Positions 11,054 to 21,826 of a stretch of 64,000 nt of DNA are shown piece by piece (position 1 is the first letter of the stretch; each line of letters starts with the position of its first letter). The DNA is taken from the NCBI GenBank assembly GCA_001599815.1, contig BCIA01000002.1:1929831-1993830 (forward strand), read 5' to 3'. Origin of the DNA: Furcasterigmium furcatum (Eukaryota > Ascomycota > Sordariomycetes > Glomerellales > Plectosphaerellaceae). Below the pieces are notes generated by a model. It had not been told where the DNA came from, ran no database searches, and saw only the letters and a program-made list of their open reading frames with translations. A program made the position numbers and the translations under genes.

Positions 11054-13088
11054 ATGGCGAGGTCGACCGAGCGCACCCCTCTCCTCAGGGACACGAATGG
11101 CTCTACAGACCAAGATGTCACTGAACAGAGCCGCAGCCTGTTCTCTCCGGCAAACCGCATTCTCTTTGCCGGATTCCTCGTGTCTCTCACCCTGAGCATA
11201 ACTCAGGTGCCGTGAGTCTCAACATCCCTCGCCTCTCCCAACAAGTATTAGCGAATTGACAATCGAACAGCATCATCTATGTCTTCCGTGTCATGACATG
11301 CGATGCCTATTATGAGACGCACCCGCCATTCGAGGGGCCGCAGTCCCGGCGCTGCTCTCGTCCTGAGATTGACTCGGCCACCGCGACGCAGGTCTCGATC
11401 CTGGGCATGTCGACGTCGCTTTGCGGAATCATCAATCTGATCCTTTGCGGAGCGTTCATCAAGCGATTCGGCACGAAATGGGGGTTCATTAGCCAGACCG
11501 GCGTGCTCGCCATCCGCGTCTCTTGCCAGGTCCTTTCCGTCGCTGTCGGCGGCCGTGCTGGCATCATTTGGATGCAGGCCACTCAACTGATAGGAATCAT
11601 CGGCGGACCCCGGGGCTACATGTCAGTCGCGACTTTTCCTACGATCCTTATCTCAACCAATTGGGTTCTCTTGTGCTGACCTTCCTCGCAGGCTGGTGCT
11701 GAATACCGCCGTCTCCGAGGCAGTCCCCAGACGTGAACATACGGGCGTTTTTGGGAGACTCGAGGGCGCTCAATGGACTGGCAGAGCTATCGGTTACCTC
11801 CGTGAGTGCCATGGCCTTTACAATATATCTCCCCTGCTGACATTGAACAGTTGGAGGAGTCCTAGGAGATGCCTTTGGCATCCAAAGCCCGTTCATCTCT
11901 GCCGTGGGCTGCTTCGTCGTCGGAACCCTCTACGGCGCCGTCTCGTGGCCCAACTCCTCCAAGGGGCAAGATGAGTCTGGGGCCAAGACCAAGTCGGCGC
12001 CCTCGGGCTTCCTTGCGCCTCTGAAGGTCTTGATGCCGCAGCGCTTCCAGCTCGAGTCCGGCAAGATCGTCAAGCACTGGGGCCTTGTGTTCCTCGCGTT
12101 GGGCATCTTCTTTGGCGTAGTGAGTGATTTTCTCCAAATCTATGCCGTCGCTGTTCTAATTCTCGCCCAGTTTGCCACCGGCTATGCCCCAATTCTCATC
12201 CAGATGTTTGCCACTTCTCGCTTCGAGTTCGGCACGACGGAAAACGGCGTCCTCATGGCCGGCAATTGCTTGATCCGCGGCATATTCCTCATGTTCCTCT
12301 TTCCCAAGATCATCGACGCAGGCCGGAGGTGGTTTGCCGCAACGCATCAGCACTCATATCACCCCGACGCTCCTGGCTCGGACGCCGAGGAGGAGGACCC
12401 CTTACACCTCGAGACCGAAGAGATCGAGCCTGTTCCCGGCCTCATGAACTCCGAAGAGCCGACGAAGCCCCCTCACGTCCCGACAGATGACGAAGACGAC
12501 CTCGACAGCACGTTCGATCTCTTCTTCCTGCGATGGAGCCTGGTCGTCGACGGCATCGTCACGTCCATGGGCGCCTGGGCGACGCAGGGCTGGCACATGT
12601 ATCTCGGTGAGGATGGAAAACCCAGCGGAAAGACCTAACGATGGACTGCTAACCTGGCCATAGCCGCCTTTTTGCTACCGTTTGCCTCCGGTTCGGCGCC
12701 TGCCGCCAAGGGTGTCATCACGGAGATGTGCCCCCCGTACCTTCGACAGGACGCGCTCAGCGCCATCACCTTGGTTGAGAGCGCCGCCGTCCTGGGCACC
12801 CAGGGATTTTTCGGGTTCATCTACGCCTCGCTGTCGGCGATAGACAAGGCGCAACTGACATTCTTCTGCAACGGCGTAAGGCGAACTCCAGACCAAGTTG
12901 CGTGATGTTATGCTAACACATCACAGGGCCTCGCGGTGATCGCGGTCGGAATTCTTTTACTTGCTCGATATCCCCCGTACAACAGCAGACGAATTGAGCC
13001 AGACGAGTTCGACGACGCTGCGGCCTCAGCTGATACCCAACCGGCAAACGGCTCGACACCGACAAATGGTTCGGCACATGCACGGTGA
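11054..13088 (+). CDS. MFS membrane transporter
   Basis: Exons are 11054-11211, 11271-11621, 11692-11801, 11851-12606, 12664-12875 and 12927-13088; all five introns have GT..AG ends and preserve phase. The product is about 582 aa with a short cytosolic N-terminus (MARSTERTPLLRD), about 12 hydrophobic segments, an RFGTKWG-type loop between early TMs, and a long acidic central loop (GSDAEEEDPLHLETEEIE) separating the halves, typical of MFS exporters and facilitators of unknown substrate. The segment 12120-12170 (51 nt, GTGAGT..GCCCAG) is in frame and could be either a spliced intron or 17 coding residues; removing it leaves a cleaner TM7. The C-terminus is hydrophilic and ends NGSAHAR. No operon partner is obvious. 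Confidence 0.82.
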
Positions 13089-13766
13089 ATTCAACAACCT
13101 GACCACCAATGACTTTCCCGTTACATTACACACAATGGTCTCGGACCCGATAGGCTGCTACGTGGATATTGAGATCGAGATTCATGGCGTCCCTAGCGCA
13201 TGACTTGGTGGCAACTGAACCTCGAGCCTTTCAAGTTCCATGACATCACCAACCGGAACCGAGCCTCATGCAGCCGGCTCACGGCACAAGCAACACTCGA
13301 TCACTGAGGCCAAGCATCAAACTGATCCCGACCATAAGGTATAGATAAGAACCGAAGAATTATAGGATGCACAACCCAAGTGGAGGTATAGGCATTGCTA
13401 GGTGCATGAGGGCACACCCCCGGCCGAGCTGGAGGCATCAAGGCCGGATGCGTCGAGACTCTTCGGGGACGTACCTCCGGTGTTGGAGTCTGGAGAGGCT
13501 CTGCGGAGCTATTTCACCGGTCGGCGGAATGTCTGGCGTCACAGTCCGCCAAAATCACCCCAGAATTTATTCCCGATGACAGCAACACGGGCGCCCCTAG
13601 ATCATCACGGCGTCATCATGTCGAGGCATCTCCAATGACATCTCAAAGCACTCGAGCTGAAGCGCGAACAAACATCTTCATAATACAAACAACTTAACCC
13701 ATCTCGTCCTCTCACCCTGCCGTAGTTTTCCTCACATCAACACTGATACGACTACAGTTGACCGCC
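13089..13766. promoter_or_regulatory. Catalase upstream region
   Basis: These 678 bp between an upstream transporter and the catalase hold no convincing gene. Two short overlapping frames at 13367-13638 are low-complexity and unrecognised. The last 100 bp before the ATG are C/A/T-rich (cctctcaccctgcc), typical of a fungal transcription start area. Confidence 0.45.
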
Positions 13767-15564
13767 ATGCCTTCTGCCGACTTCTCGTTCAAGGCCCATG
13801 TGGCCGACCAGTTCTCCCACTATGAAATGGACCGTCAGATGCCGTCCAAGGACGCCGTCTACACCACCAGTAACGGCGCTCCCATGCCTCATGCTTACGA
13901 GGCCCAGAGATGGGGCGAGAACGGGCCTCTCCTGCTTCAAGATTTCCACTTGGTCGATCTGCTCTCCCACTTCGACCGTGAACGCATCCCCGAACGTGTT
14001 GTCCACGCCAAGGGGAGCGGTGCCCACGGCTTCTTCGAATGCACCGACCCCATCCCAGACCTCACTCAGGCCGACATCTTCTCCGAGAAGGGCAAGAAGT
14101 GCTCCATCACCGCGCGCTTCTCGACTGTCGGAGGAGAATCTGGCTCGCATGATTGCGCGCGAGACCCTCGCGGCTTTGCCGTCAAGTTCAGGACGGAGGA
14201 AGGGAACTGGGACATGGTGGCGAACAACACGCCTGTCTTCTTCCTGCGAGACCCGGCCAAGTTCCCGCACTTTATTCACACGCAGAAGCGAGACCCCTCG
14301 ACGCACCTCACTCATGCTGACGACAGCACTGCGTTCTGGGACTACGCGTGCAACAACCCGGAGTCGGTCCACCAGTTCATGATTCTCATGGGAGACCGAG
14401 GCATCCCTGATGGCTACCGGTTCATGCACGGATATGCCGGACACACCCTCAAGCTGTAAGCTTTCATCATGACACTCGTGAGAACACCCAACTAACAAGA
14501 CCAGGGTCAACAAGAGCAACGACTGGGTTTACTGCCAGCTTCACTTCAAGTCCATGCAAGGCACCAAGTTCCTGACTACCGAGGAGTCCGCGAGCAAGTC
14601 TCCCGACTACTCGCAGAAGGACCTGTACGAAGCCATCCAGCGGGGCGACTACCCGAAGTGGTCCGTCGAGATCCAGACCATGACGCCCAAGGAGGCCGAG
14701 GATGCCTGGGAGAAGGACCGCATCAACGTCTTCGACCTCACCCACGTGTGGCCCCAGGACAAGTATCCGCGACGAAAGATCGGAGAGTTCACCCTCAACG
14801 AGAACGCCGTCAACTACTTCGCCGAGATCGAGCAGGTCGCCTTCAACCCCGCCCACATGCCGTCCGGCATCGAGCCGTCCGCCGACCCGGTGCTCCAGTC
14901 CCGCCTCTTCTCCTACCCCGACACCCACCGCCACCGCATCGGCGTCAACTACCAGCAGCTGCCTGTCAACGCCCCCCGCACGAGCTACAAGATCGCCAAC
15001 TTCCAGCGCGACGGCCCCATGGCCTTCTTCAACCAGGGCGCGCGCCCGAACTACCTCAGCTCCATCGACCCCATCCAGTTCAAGCCGCGCACCGTCGACC
15101 TCGATAAGACGCATGCTCACTTCACGGGGGAGGCCATCACGTTCCTCTCCCAGATCCGGCCGGAGGACTTCAACGCCCCGCGCGCCCTCTGGCAGCGCGT
15201 CTTCGACGACGGGGCGAAGCAGCGCTTCATCGACAACGTGACGGCCAAGATGGACGTGTGCCCCAACAAGGAGCTCATCAAGCGGCAGATCGCCATCTTC
15301 CGCGAGGTCGACCCCGACATCGCCGCGAGGCTGGAGAAGAGCACGGGCGTCAAGGGGCACGCTGGCATCGCGGAGATGCGGTTCAACGGCACGCATAACG
15401 GCATGGCCAAGGATCCGAAGAACCGATTCGCCAACGGGGATACGGGCAGCGTGGTCTCAAGCCTGGTGGATAATAATGGCGCCCCGAGGTCGGGGACGCA
15501 CAGGACTGATGAGGTGAAGCGGAATCAAGATGCGAATGGGACGAAGGGCGTTAATGGGAAGTGA
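13767..15564 (+). CDS. Monofunctional heme catalase
   Basis: Exons are 13767-14455 and 14505-15564; the intron starts GTAAGC and ends ACCAG. The product is about 582 aa, longer than a minimal 500-residue small-subunit catalase because of a hydrophilic C-terminal tail. Active-site features: catalytic His in RVVHAKGSGAHG, Asn in MVANNTPVFF, and proximal heme Tyr in RLFSYPDTHRHR. It decomposes hydrogen peroxide. No signal peptide is visible and no clear SKL-type terminal tripeptide (it ends GVNGK), so a cytosolic location is most likely. A longer frame from TTG at 13758 exists; the ATG at 13767 (MPSADFSF) is preferred. It converges with the AAA ATPase gene, with 114 bp between stop codons. Confidence 0.95.
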
Positions 15565-15678
15565 GACTTGACTGGCTTGCTGACAACAATATTTTTATAT
15601 GTACCAGATCAACGCAAACATGACCAAATCTCGACTTGATTTTTCCCCTTCAACTCAACTCCATTGCTTGCTCCCCCT

Positions 15679-18256
15679 CTATGCCAGGCATTCATCCGCC
15701 CCGCCAGGGAACGGAAGCTCTCCCCAAGCCCTGACCAACTCTTGCTGCTCCTCCATTTCACGCCTTTCTCTGACCCCCTGCACACTATTTGCAGGATCCG
15801 ACACAAGGCGGTTGAAGCACTCGCCCGTCTGGCTGGACGGGTGCTTGACCTGTATGACATGGACCAGGTGCCGAGGGTTCATCGGAATGTCCTCTCCGCT
15901 CGCGAAGCACGTGGCAAGCCTCATGTAGTTCTTGATCTGTCGGCCGTTAACCGGCAGCTCGCTGAGCTCATCCAGCATCCCGGAAATCCAGGGTTCCTGG
16001 CTCCAGTTCAGCCCTGAGACCCGGCCCAGAGTAGATTCCCAGATGACCCGACGAGCGGCCTGGCTCAAGGGCTCGAACGTCAGCTCCAGGTCGATCCGGT
16101 CCTTGATTGCCTCGTCAAAGTCGTCTGGCTTGTTGGTCGTGAGAAAGAGTATGCCTTCGTAGTACTCCAGGACGCGGAGGAAGGCTGTTCGTCAAAGCCT
16201 TGATCAGATCGAGCTGCACCGGGGCTTAGAAACAGGGGACAGACGTACCAGCGACGATGGAATTCATTTGAAGCTCTCCGACCGTGCGTGCATGCATCAG
16301 AACGTCGGCCTCGTCCAGCAGCAACAGGGCCTTCCAGCGTTTTCCGAGATCGAATAGCCATTTGAGGGACGTTTCAAGCTTGGAGATATTCATAGTCAGC
16401 TCTCCAGCCGCCACTTTATACAAGGGCATTCTCGCGTGCTCTGAGAGACATTCTAACCCGCCATGCCGTCAGCTCATCTTGGACAGATTGTTGCGGCACC
16501 TAGGTGCAAAGATTTTCAGGGCACTCACCTGCCATCAGAGTCTTGCCCAGGCCCGGAGAACCTGATAGCAAGATAACAAGACCTCTGCCCTTTCCCGCTA
16601 CGATATCATCAAAGTCGACATTCTCGCCCTTCATATGACCCGTGACCAGATGTTCGAGCAGGATCTTCTTGTTCTCTTCCAGAACCAGGTGCTGGAACGG
16701 ATCTGGCTTCCATTGTATGTCGGTCAAGTAAGGCTCATCGACCAAGAACCACCCGCATCTCTGGTTCGCGAGTACAAACCCAGGTACGAAGGCTGGGCAG
16801 AGCAGCTCCAATCCTCTGCTCTCCTCTGGTGTAGCAAGGGGCACCCCAGGAAGTGTGGCTTCCGATGCAGCAACGTGTGCAAAGTATGCTTCGTGGTCTA
16901 TCACAACCCGACCAGTCATCTACGCTCAGGTGTTAGCTAGGTTTGGAATGCTAGTCTAGGTATGAGTTCGCCACTCAAAAGCCCCTCTCCTCCGATTCTC
17001 CAACCTGGATGACCTACATGGGATGTCTTCATTAGCATAGACGCACCAGGGTTTTGGCCCCGAGTCCACAAATGACCCTGGTAATGCTGGTGTGCGCTCT
17101 TGGAGGCAATGAGGGATTGAAACCGATTGTGGCGTTTTCGGAGGAGGTCTGTGATGTTCTCACGGTCCGGGTGTCCGTCCAGAGGTACCAAGGGTAAAGA
17201 TTCAATCTTTCTGGTGCCTTCGAAGTCGGGAATTTGAAGCTTTGTGACTTTTGTGCAGGCCTGCAATCCATCGAAGTCTCCTCTTTCAACGTAAACGTTG
17301 TACACACTCCGCCCATGTGACTCGTCCAGTTCAGCATTATCGCAGCGATAGCACTCCAGGATGTCGCCAGATGTATACACCAAGAGGGCGTTCGGGGCAA
17401 AGATCGTCCAGAGCATGTCGAATTTGATCAAGCCGTTCGGAACGCATTCGTCGTATCTTTTCAGGGTAGGCTTCAAACCCTCGTCCGTGTGAATGAAGTC
17501 GTGGATCAGCCGCATTTCTGCTGTGCCATTGCGTGCTGACCCCTCAATCTCTTCATCGTGAGAAACGAAATCTTCGATTGCCTGCCTGTTGAAGAAAAGC
17601 GACCGGTAGGGAGGGTATATCTTGACCGGATCTTCGTCCCAGTTGATGTCATCTGAGCCATCCGTGAGCAGCTCCCGAAGGTCTTCAATCAGGGCTGGCG
17701 ACTGGATCTCCAGCCGCCTTCCATTGTCTAGCAGCCGACCGTCTTTCTTCCTATATTTTCGCCGGAGCAAGACGGCGATGTTGTCGAACTTCTTGCGCGT
17801 TGGTTTCGGCTGTAGCTGTGGCTGTGGCCGTGGCCGTGGCCGAAGTTGAGAAGTAAGCACAAGTTCGTTGTCTGAATCGGAAGAGTCGTCAAACAGTACA
17901 TCCTGAATTTCAGAAATGTCCTCAAAGGCCGCCGTGTACTTGATATCTTCACTTGATACATGGGTTGTCTCGTCGTCATCCAGGACCGCGGCGTAAGCTT
18001 CGATGGTTGCTTGAGACGGCATGATAGCGCAGTAACGTGCAAGGGGACTGCCCTGAAGATTCTCGCAGTCTCGGGGCCCTCCTGGCCTTACATATGAGCA
18101 CGTATCGACGTGCCGACTAACTTGTTGCGGCTTCAGCACTTTCCTGTCGCCAGACACAGGGAGTCGCGAAACAGGGGCATCAATTGGAATTGACCGCTTG
18201 TGGCGCTCTGCCGTCTTTCTCTTCAGCCAGTGAACGTCAAGTAGATAAACCTGCAT
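15679..18256 (-). CDS. AAA-type ATPase with N-terminal DUF7025-like region
   Basis: Exons (transcript order): 18256-17018, 16919-16529, 16452-16249, 16184-15679. The product is about 779 aa. The N-terminal half matches the region preceding fungal AAA domains (DUF7025 type: LIKFDMLWTIFAPNALLVYT, KSAHQHYQGHLW, GRVVIDHEAYF). The AAA module has Walker A GSPGLGKT, Walker B LLLLDEADV, sensor-1 region FLTTNKPDDFDEAI and arginine finger KDRIDL. It ends in a helical lid and a Glu/Arg-rich tail. Substrate is unknown; members are thought to remodel proteins. The splice at 17017-16920 (GTAGGT..CGTAG) is the least certain. A possible extra 5' exon at 18476-18387 joins in phase across a 73-nt intron (18386-18314) and would add about 49 residues. 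I chose ATG 18256 because it leaves promoter space to the divergent neighbour. Confidence 0.8.
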
Positions 18257-18514
18257 GTCGGGGGGAATTGGAATTTGGATGTCATCGAACCAATTCAGAC
18301 TTGCCAAGCGAGCCTGCTGCTAGCCACAGCCAATTCTTCTCTTCGGTGGGTAGCACAAGCGCCTGTGGCGGCGCGGGAGGATTTACGGTCAAGCCTGGCG
18401 TGCGAGCGATATCGATGAGGCAACGTGTTAAGGGGTAATAGGTTTGACCAAACCTTTCAACCTTCATGAAACTCATAAGCAGCAGGCCCCCAGCCTGCTG
18501 CCAGGATATTTTGC

Positions 18515-21001
18515 ATGCTTCCGAGAGTCTTTGCAATTTCTTCTCTTTTCACGACGACCAACCGAAGGCCCGATATGACGGCCAGCACCCAAGTGAACCC
18601 AGCCGCGCGGCATGCCAGCATGTTGGAGGCCCAAGGCCTTGTGGAGGGACCTCAACCGTCGAAAACGCTTGACTTTCTCAAAATCGCCAAGAAAGCGCTT
18701 GGAGGACTAGCGAAGAAGCGAAACCGGGATTCCGAGCCGCAGAGCACAGATGCAGGTGTACTATGTACAGCGCATCTGAGCAAGGAGCGCGCCATGAGCT
18801 TTGTCGTCGCCCACAAGCATCTGAAAGTTGTCAGACTTGAAGGAGAGATCACCCGGAGCTGTGTGTCTGTCAACAATCTACACAACTACTCGATTTCCGA
18901 AGAAAAAGCTGAGGCTCTGTGGGAGATGGAGGTGGAGAGGCTGGTATGCGGCGTCAACGACTCCAAGTCGGACTTGTTGTTTCCGGAGACATGGTTCGAC
19001 AGCTGCGATTATACCATGCTGGCTTCTTTCGCTGGGGATCTAAGTTCCCTGACCACGATCTGCACAGTCGACAACGAAATCATTGCCCGACAGCACCTCC
19101 CCGACATGCATCACACCGCCAGGTTCGACCACCTGCGGGATCATCTTCGGTGGAAGATCACGATGGCGAAGGACAGTGCCCCTGACGCCCAACGCCACGA
19201 TCCCCGGCCAGAAACACATCGGAGGAGGTTTTTGTTCTCTCTCATCGACCATGTCACCCTTGTCCTCGCCAGGATCATCGTATATTCCGCCCCTAAGCAA
19301 GAGGCCTGGGTCTACATTTGCATTGCCTGCCTGGCCAAATACGCATCAAAACTGAAGGTTCTCTTGCGAGATACGGTGCTCTACTCTGGCAAGTCTCTGG
19401 ACGCAGCAGACGACGTTGCTGGGAGTTCCAGTGGGTTCTCTGACGACGATGACCCAGACGCCGATGGCCCAGACGCAGACTACGATGAGGAACAAAGAAT
19501 CTATTACCGCTTGAATCTTATCGCCGACTTCAACATTTCAGAATTCATGAACTGCGTACTCCGAGGCTTGACGGGCCCCGGCTTGAGGAAACCAAAGCAG
19601 GGTTTTGAGATTTGCTCCGTCGTCTATGAGACGGGCCTGGAAGGCCTCCGCACGTGGGTGTACCAAGAGAGGGAGGGGGACCTAAAAGCAAGCTCCTGTC
19701 AGAAGTCACTGGCCATGGCGAGACCTGCCTTTGAGCTTGTCCAACAGATATTCGAGGCTCTGCTTGCGAGGCAGCAGCAACAACAGGGCCTCCCACCAAG
19801 CGACCACCTCAGGACTCACGTTCATTGGAACCCCATTGCCGGCATGGTTGACAACGGCAACGACAGTTGCTTGGAGAGCCGCAAGTTGCAAATTCGCACA
19901 CTGGGGGAGGCTATCACCGCCATGGTTGCTCTCCTGTCAGTTTCACCAAAAATCATGCGCAAGTTCCCAGCATTTTTCCACGCCACCACAGTGTCAAGTT
20001 GGAGAGATTGGATAGACTCGGGACGTCGCCACCACGTGCCTCCCCTCCCAGCCAACCTCGGCAAGTTCAAGGCCTTCTTCAACATTTTCACAGACGACCG
20101 TGCCACTATAAACGATAGTATCGCCCATGAAGACCCTTCACTCTCATCTCTCAGGCTTCTGTCCAGGGAGAGGCTTTTACAGGGCCCCGCCATCACCGAG
20201 ATTCACGGAAGAGCGATGCCCCCTGTAGACGGCACGCTGACTCGTGGGCAGCGAGACTCGGTGCTCAAAGCCCGAGCCCGGGCTAACGATGAGATGAAGA
20301 AGTGGATATTCGATGAGAACGCCGTCATCGTCAGCTGCAAAGCGTACGTGTCGTTGACGATGGCCTTCTGTGTGCTCCTTGCCTCCATGGGCGTTATTGT
20401 CGGGTTTACCGTGAAAGACAGCATCGAGGCCGTCGACCCCTTCAACATCACCACATACTGCTGGGTGCTCGCGGCGTTTTGCGTCCTGGTTGCGAAGAGC
20501 GTGCGTGTTGGGACGTGGCCATGGCACGATTTCCTCCACGGCCGCGTCCGCTGCCAGAGTGTCTCGGAGCTGCACGCTGTCACTGGCATCCCCGAGTCAC
20601 TGATTCTCTGTAAGCTGCTTGAGAACGAGGGCACCATGATCCTGAAGACCCGGGGGCCTTACAACGCTCTGTTTTCAAAGAAGAGCGAGGGCGGCTTCTC
20701 TATAGACAGGCCTCTGCCGATGTGGACGATGCTCCTTAGCGGACTGTTGATGGTCAAAGTCAGCACCAACCAAGGGCCCGCACTTGCCTGTTTGGACGTC
20801 AGACGGGGGACGACATACGCCAAAGTAGGACATGTGGGCACGGCTCAAGAACAACAAGAAGAAGAAGATGATGATGAAAAGGTGCTTTTTGTATGCGACG
20901 ACTTGAGCCGTCCAGATTCTCTTCTGCCCCTGAAGCGACAGGAAATGGATTGGCGTGGGATTGTCGGACTCTACACCGAGAGAACAGCTGCATTTGTATA
21001 A
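18515..21001 (+). CDS. Large fungal membrane protein of unknown function
   Basis: A single exon encodes 828 aa from ATG 18515; an alternative start at 18575 (MTASTQVNP) gives 808 aa. No catalytic motif is recognised. The protein is mostly soluble-looking, with a very acidic stretch (SDDDDPDADGPDADYDEE) near residue 315 and a Gln run (ARQQQQQG) near residue 425. Two clear TM segments lie near residues 610-665 (LTMAFCVLLASMGVIVGF and YCWVLAAFCVLVAK), followed by TWPWHDFLHGRV, a basic/aromatic motif I associate with a family of uncharacterised Sordariomycete proteins. A weaker hydrophobic stretch, MWTMLLSGLLMVKV, follows. It ends with an acidic EQQEEEDDDE segment. It is divergent from the AAA ATPase gene across about 260 bp, so shared regulation is possible. 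The long conserved-looking frame supports a real gene; the role is unknown. Confidence 0.78.
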   Translation: MLPRVFAISSLFTTTNRRPDMTASTQVNPAARHASMLEAQGLVEGPQPSKTLDFLKIAKKALGGLAKKRNRDSEPQSTDAGVLCTAHLSKERAMSFVVAHKHLKVVRLEGEITRSCVSVNNLHNYSISEEKAEALWEMEVERLVCGVNDSKSDLLFPETWFDSCDYTMLASFAGDLSSLTTICTVDNEIIARQHLPDMHHTARFDHLRDHLRWKITMAKDSAPDAQRHDPRPETHRRRFLFSLIDHVTLVLARIIVYSAPKQEAWVYICIACLAKYASKLKVLLRDTVLYSGKSLDAADDVAGSSSGFSDDDDPDADGPDADYDEEQRIYYRLNLIADFNISEFMNCVLRGLTGPGLRKPKQGFEICSVVYETGLEGLRTWVYQEREGDLKASSCQKSLAMARPAFELVQQIFEALLARQQQQQGLPPSDHLRTHVHWNPIAGMVDNGNDSCLESRKLQIRTLGEAITAMVALLSVSPKIMRKFPAFFHATTVSSWRDWIDSGRRHHVPPLPANLGKFKAFFNIFTDDRATINDSIAHEDPSLSSLRLLSRERLLQGPAITEIHGRAMPPVDGTLTRGQRDSVLKARARANDEMKKWIFDENAVIVSCKAYVSLTMAFCVLLASMGVIVGFTVKDSIEAVDPFNITTYCWVLAAFCVLVAKSVRVGTWPWHDFLHGRVRCQSVSELHAVTGIPESLILCKLLENEGTMILKTRGPYNALFSKKSEGGFSIDRPLPMWTMLLSGLLMVKVSTNQGPALACLDVRRGTTYAKVGHVGTAQEQQEEEDDDEKVLFVCDDLSRPDSLLPLKRQEMDWRGIVGLYTERTAAFV

Positions 21002-21163
21002 GGACTGGGTACGAGTAGTAGTTTCTAGATTGACATCTAAGAGTAAGAGGTGCCCAAATAATACCTGGTCAGATATACGGCTCATGTTTCCACTCCTGTC
21101 CTCGCTTCGAATTGCGAACCCGCAGCTGATCAGAGTGGCTCTGCACCTTCTTCCACATCAGCT

Positions 21164-21770
21164 TCATGTCGGTCTGCTCATACCTGGAGGCATAGAATCA
21201 CTCCTGCAAGCAGACAAAGGGAACCTTGACGCATCCCTGATAACCATCTTCGTCAGACTCCGCCGCCGAGGGAGGATCCCAATCGGCGTCACAGGCCCAT
21301 GCCCAGAACACAGGCTGAGGCAATTCATTGAGTTACTCAACCTTAATAGGTTTGGGTGAACACATTCAGAGGTGACGACGACGAATGTGTTGGCCAACAC
21401 GCCATCATCAGGGTCGAGTGTGTCTCGGTACTCTCGGAAGTGTCTATGTAGTTCGGAGTGAGAAAACGTACACAAAGCCATTGTCGGGAATCGATAAATC
21501 ACTTACTCCCTCATGCCTCTCATGTCATCGTCGGCAAAGCAGCGTCGACCCAGACTGTGGACCAGAATTCCATGAAATCTTCGCCAGGGTTGTGGATCGA
21601 ATCTGGGCCGGCGGTTTCCCAGATGGCTCGGTCTGTCCGATTTTCGCCGTAGAAGATTTCATCGAGCCCTTTGAGTCGCTCGAGCGCCTCTTTCCACTGG
21701 TTTGCGACGCGTTGATTGACCTCTTTGGTTGTATAGAAATAAAAGAATAGGTACCGCTCGCTTCTACGCT
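21164..21770 (-). pseudogene. Degenerate coding fragment, related to the fragment at 43.4-43.7 kb
   Basis: Two reverse-strand pieces read like protein but do not join. Upstream (about 21760-21530) is YFYTTKEVNQRVANQWKEAL ... NPGEDFMEFWSTVWVDA, ending at a TGA. Downstream (21164-21440) holds HFREYRDTLDPDDG followed by VLANTFVVV, preceded by a splice-acceptor-like CTACATAG. The downstream piece is similar at DNA and protein level to a stretch near 43.5 kb. I do not recognise the family. It may be a decayed gene or an exon of a gene I cannot reconstruct. It sits directly next to the first carboxypeptidase gene. Confidence 0.4.
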
Positions 21771-21826
21771 AAGTGAAAGAATGTTCGCTGGCCCCCTTTT
21801 CCGTTTCTACATGACTGGAAGTAAAC

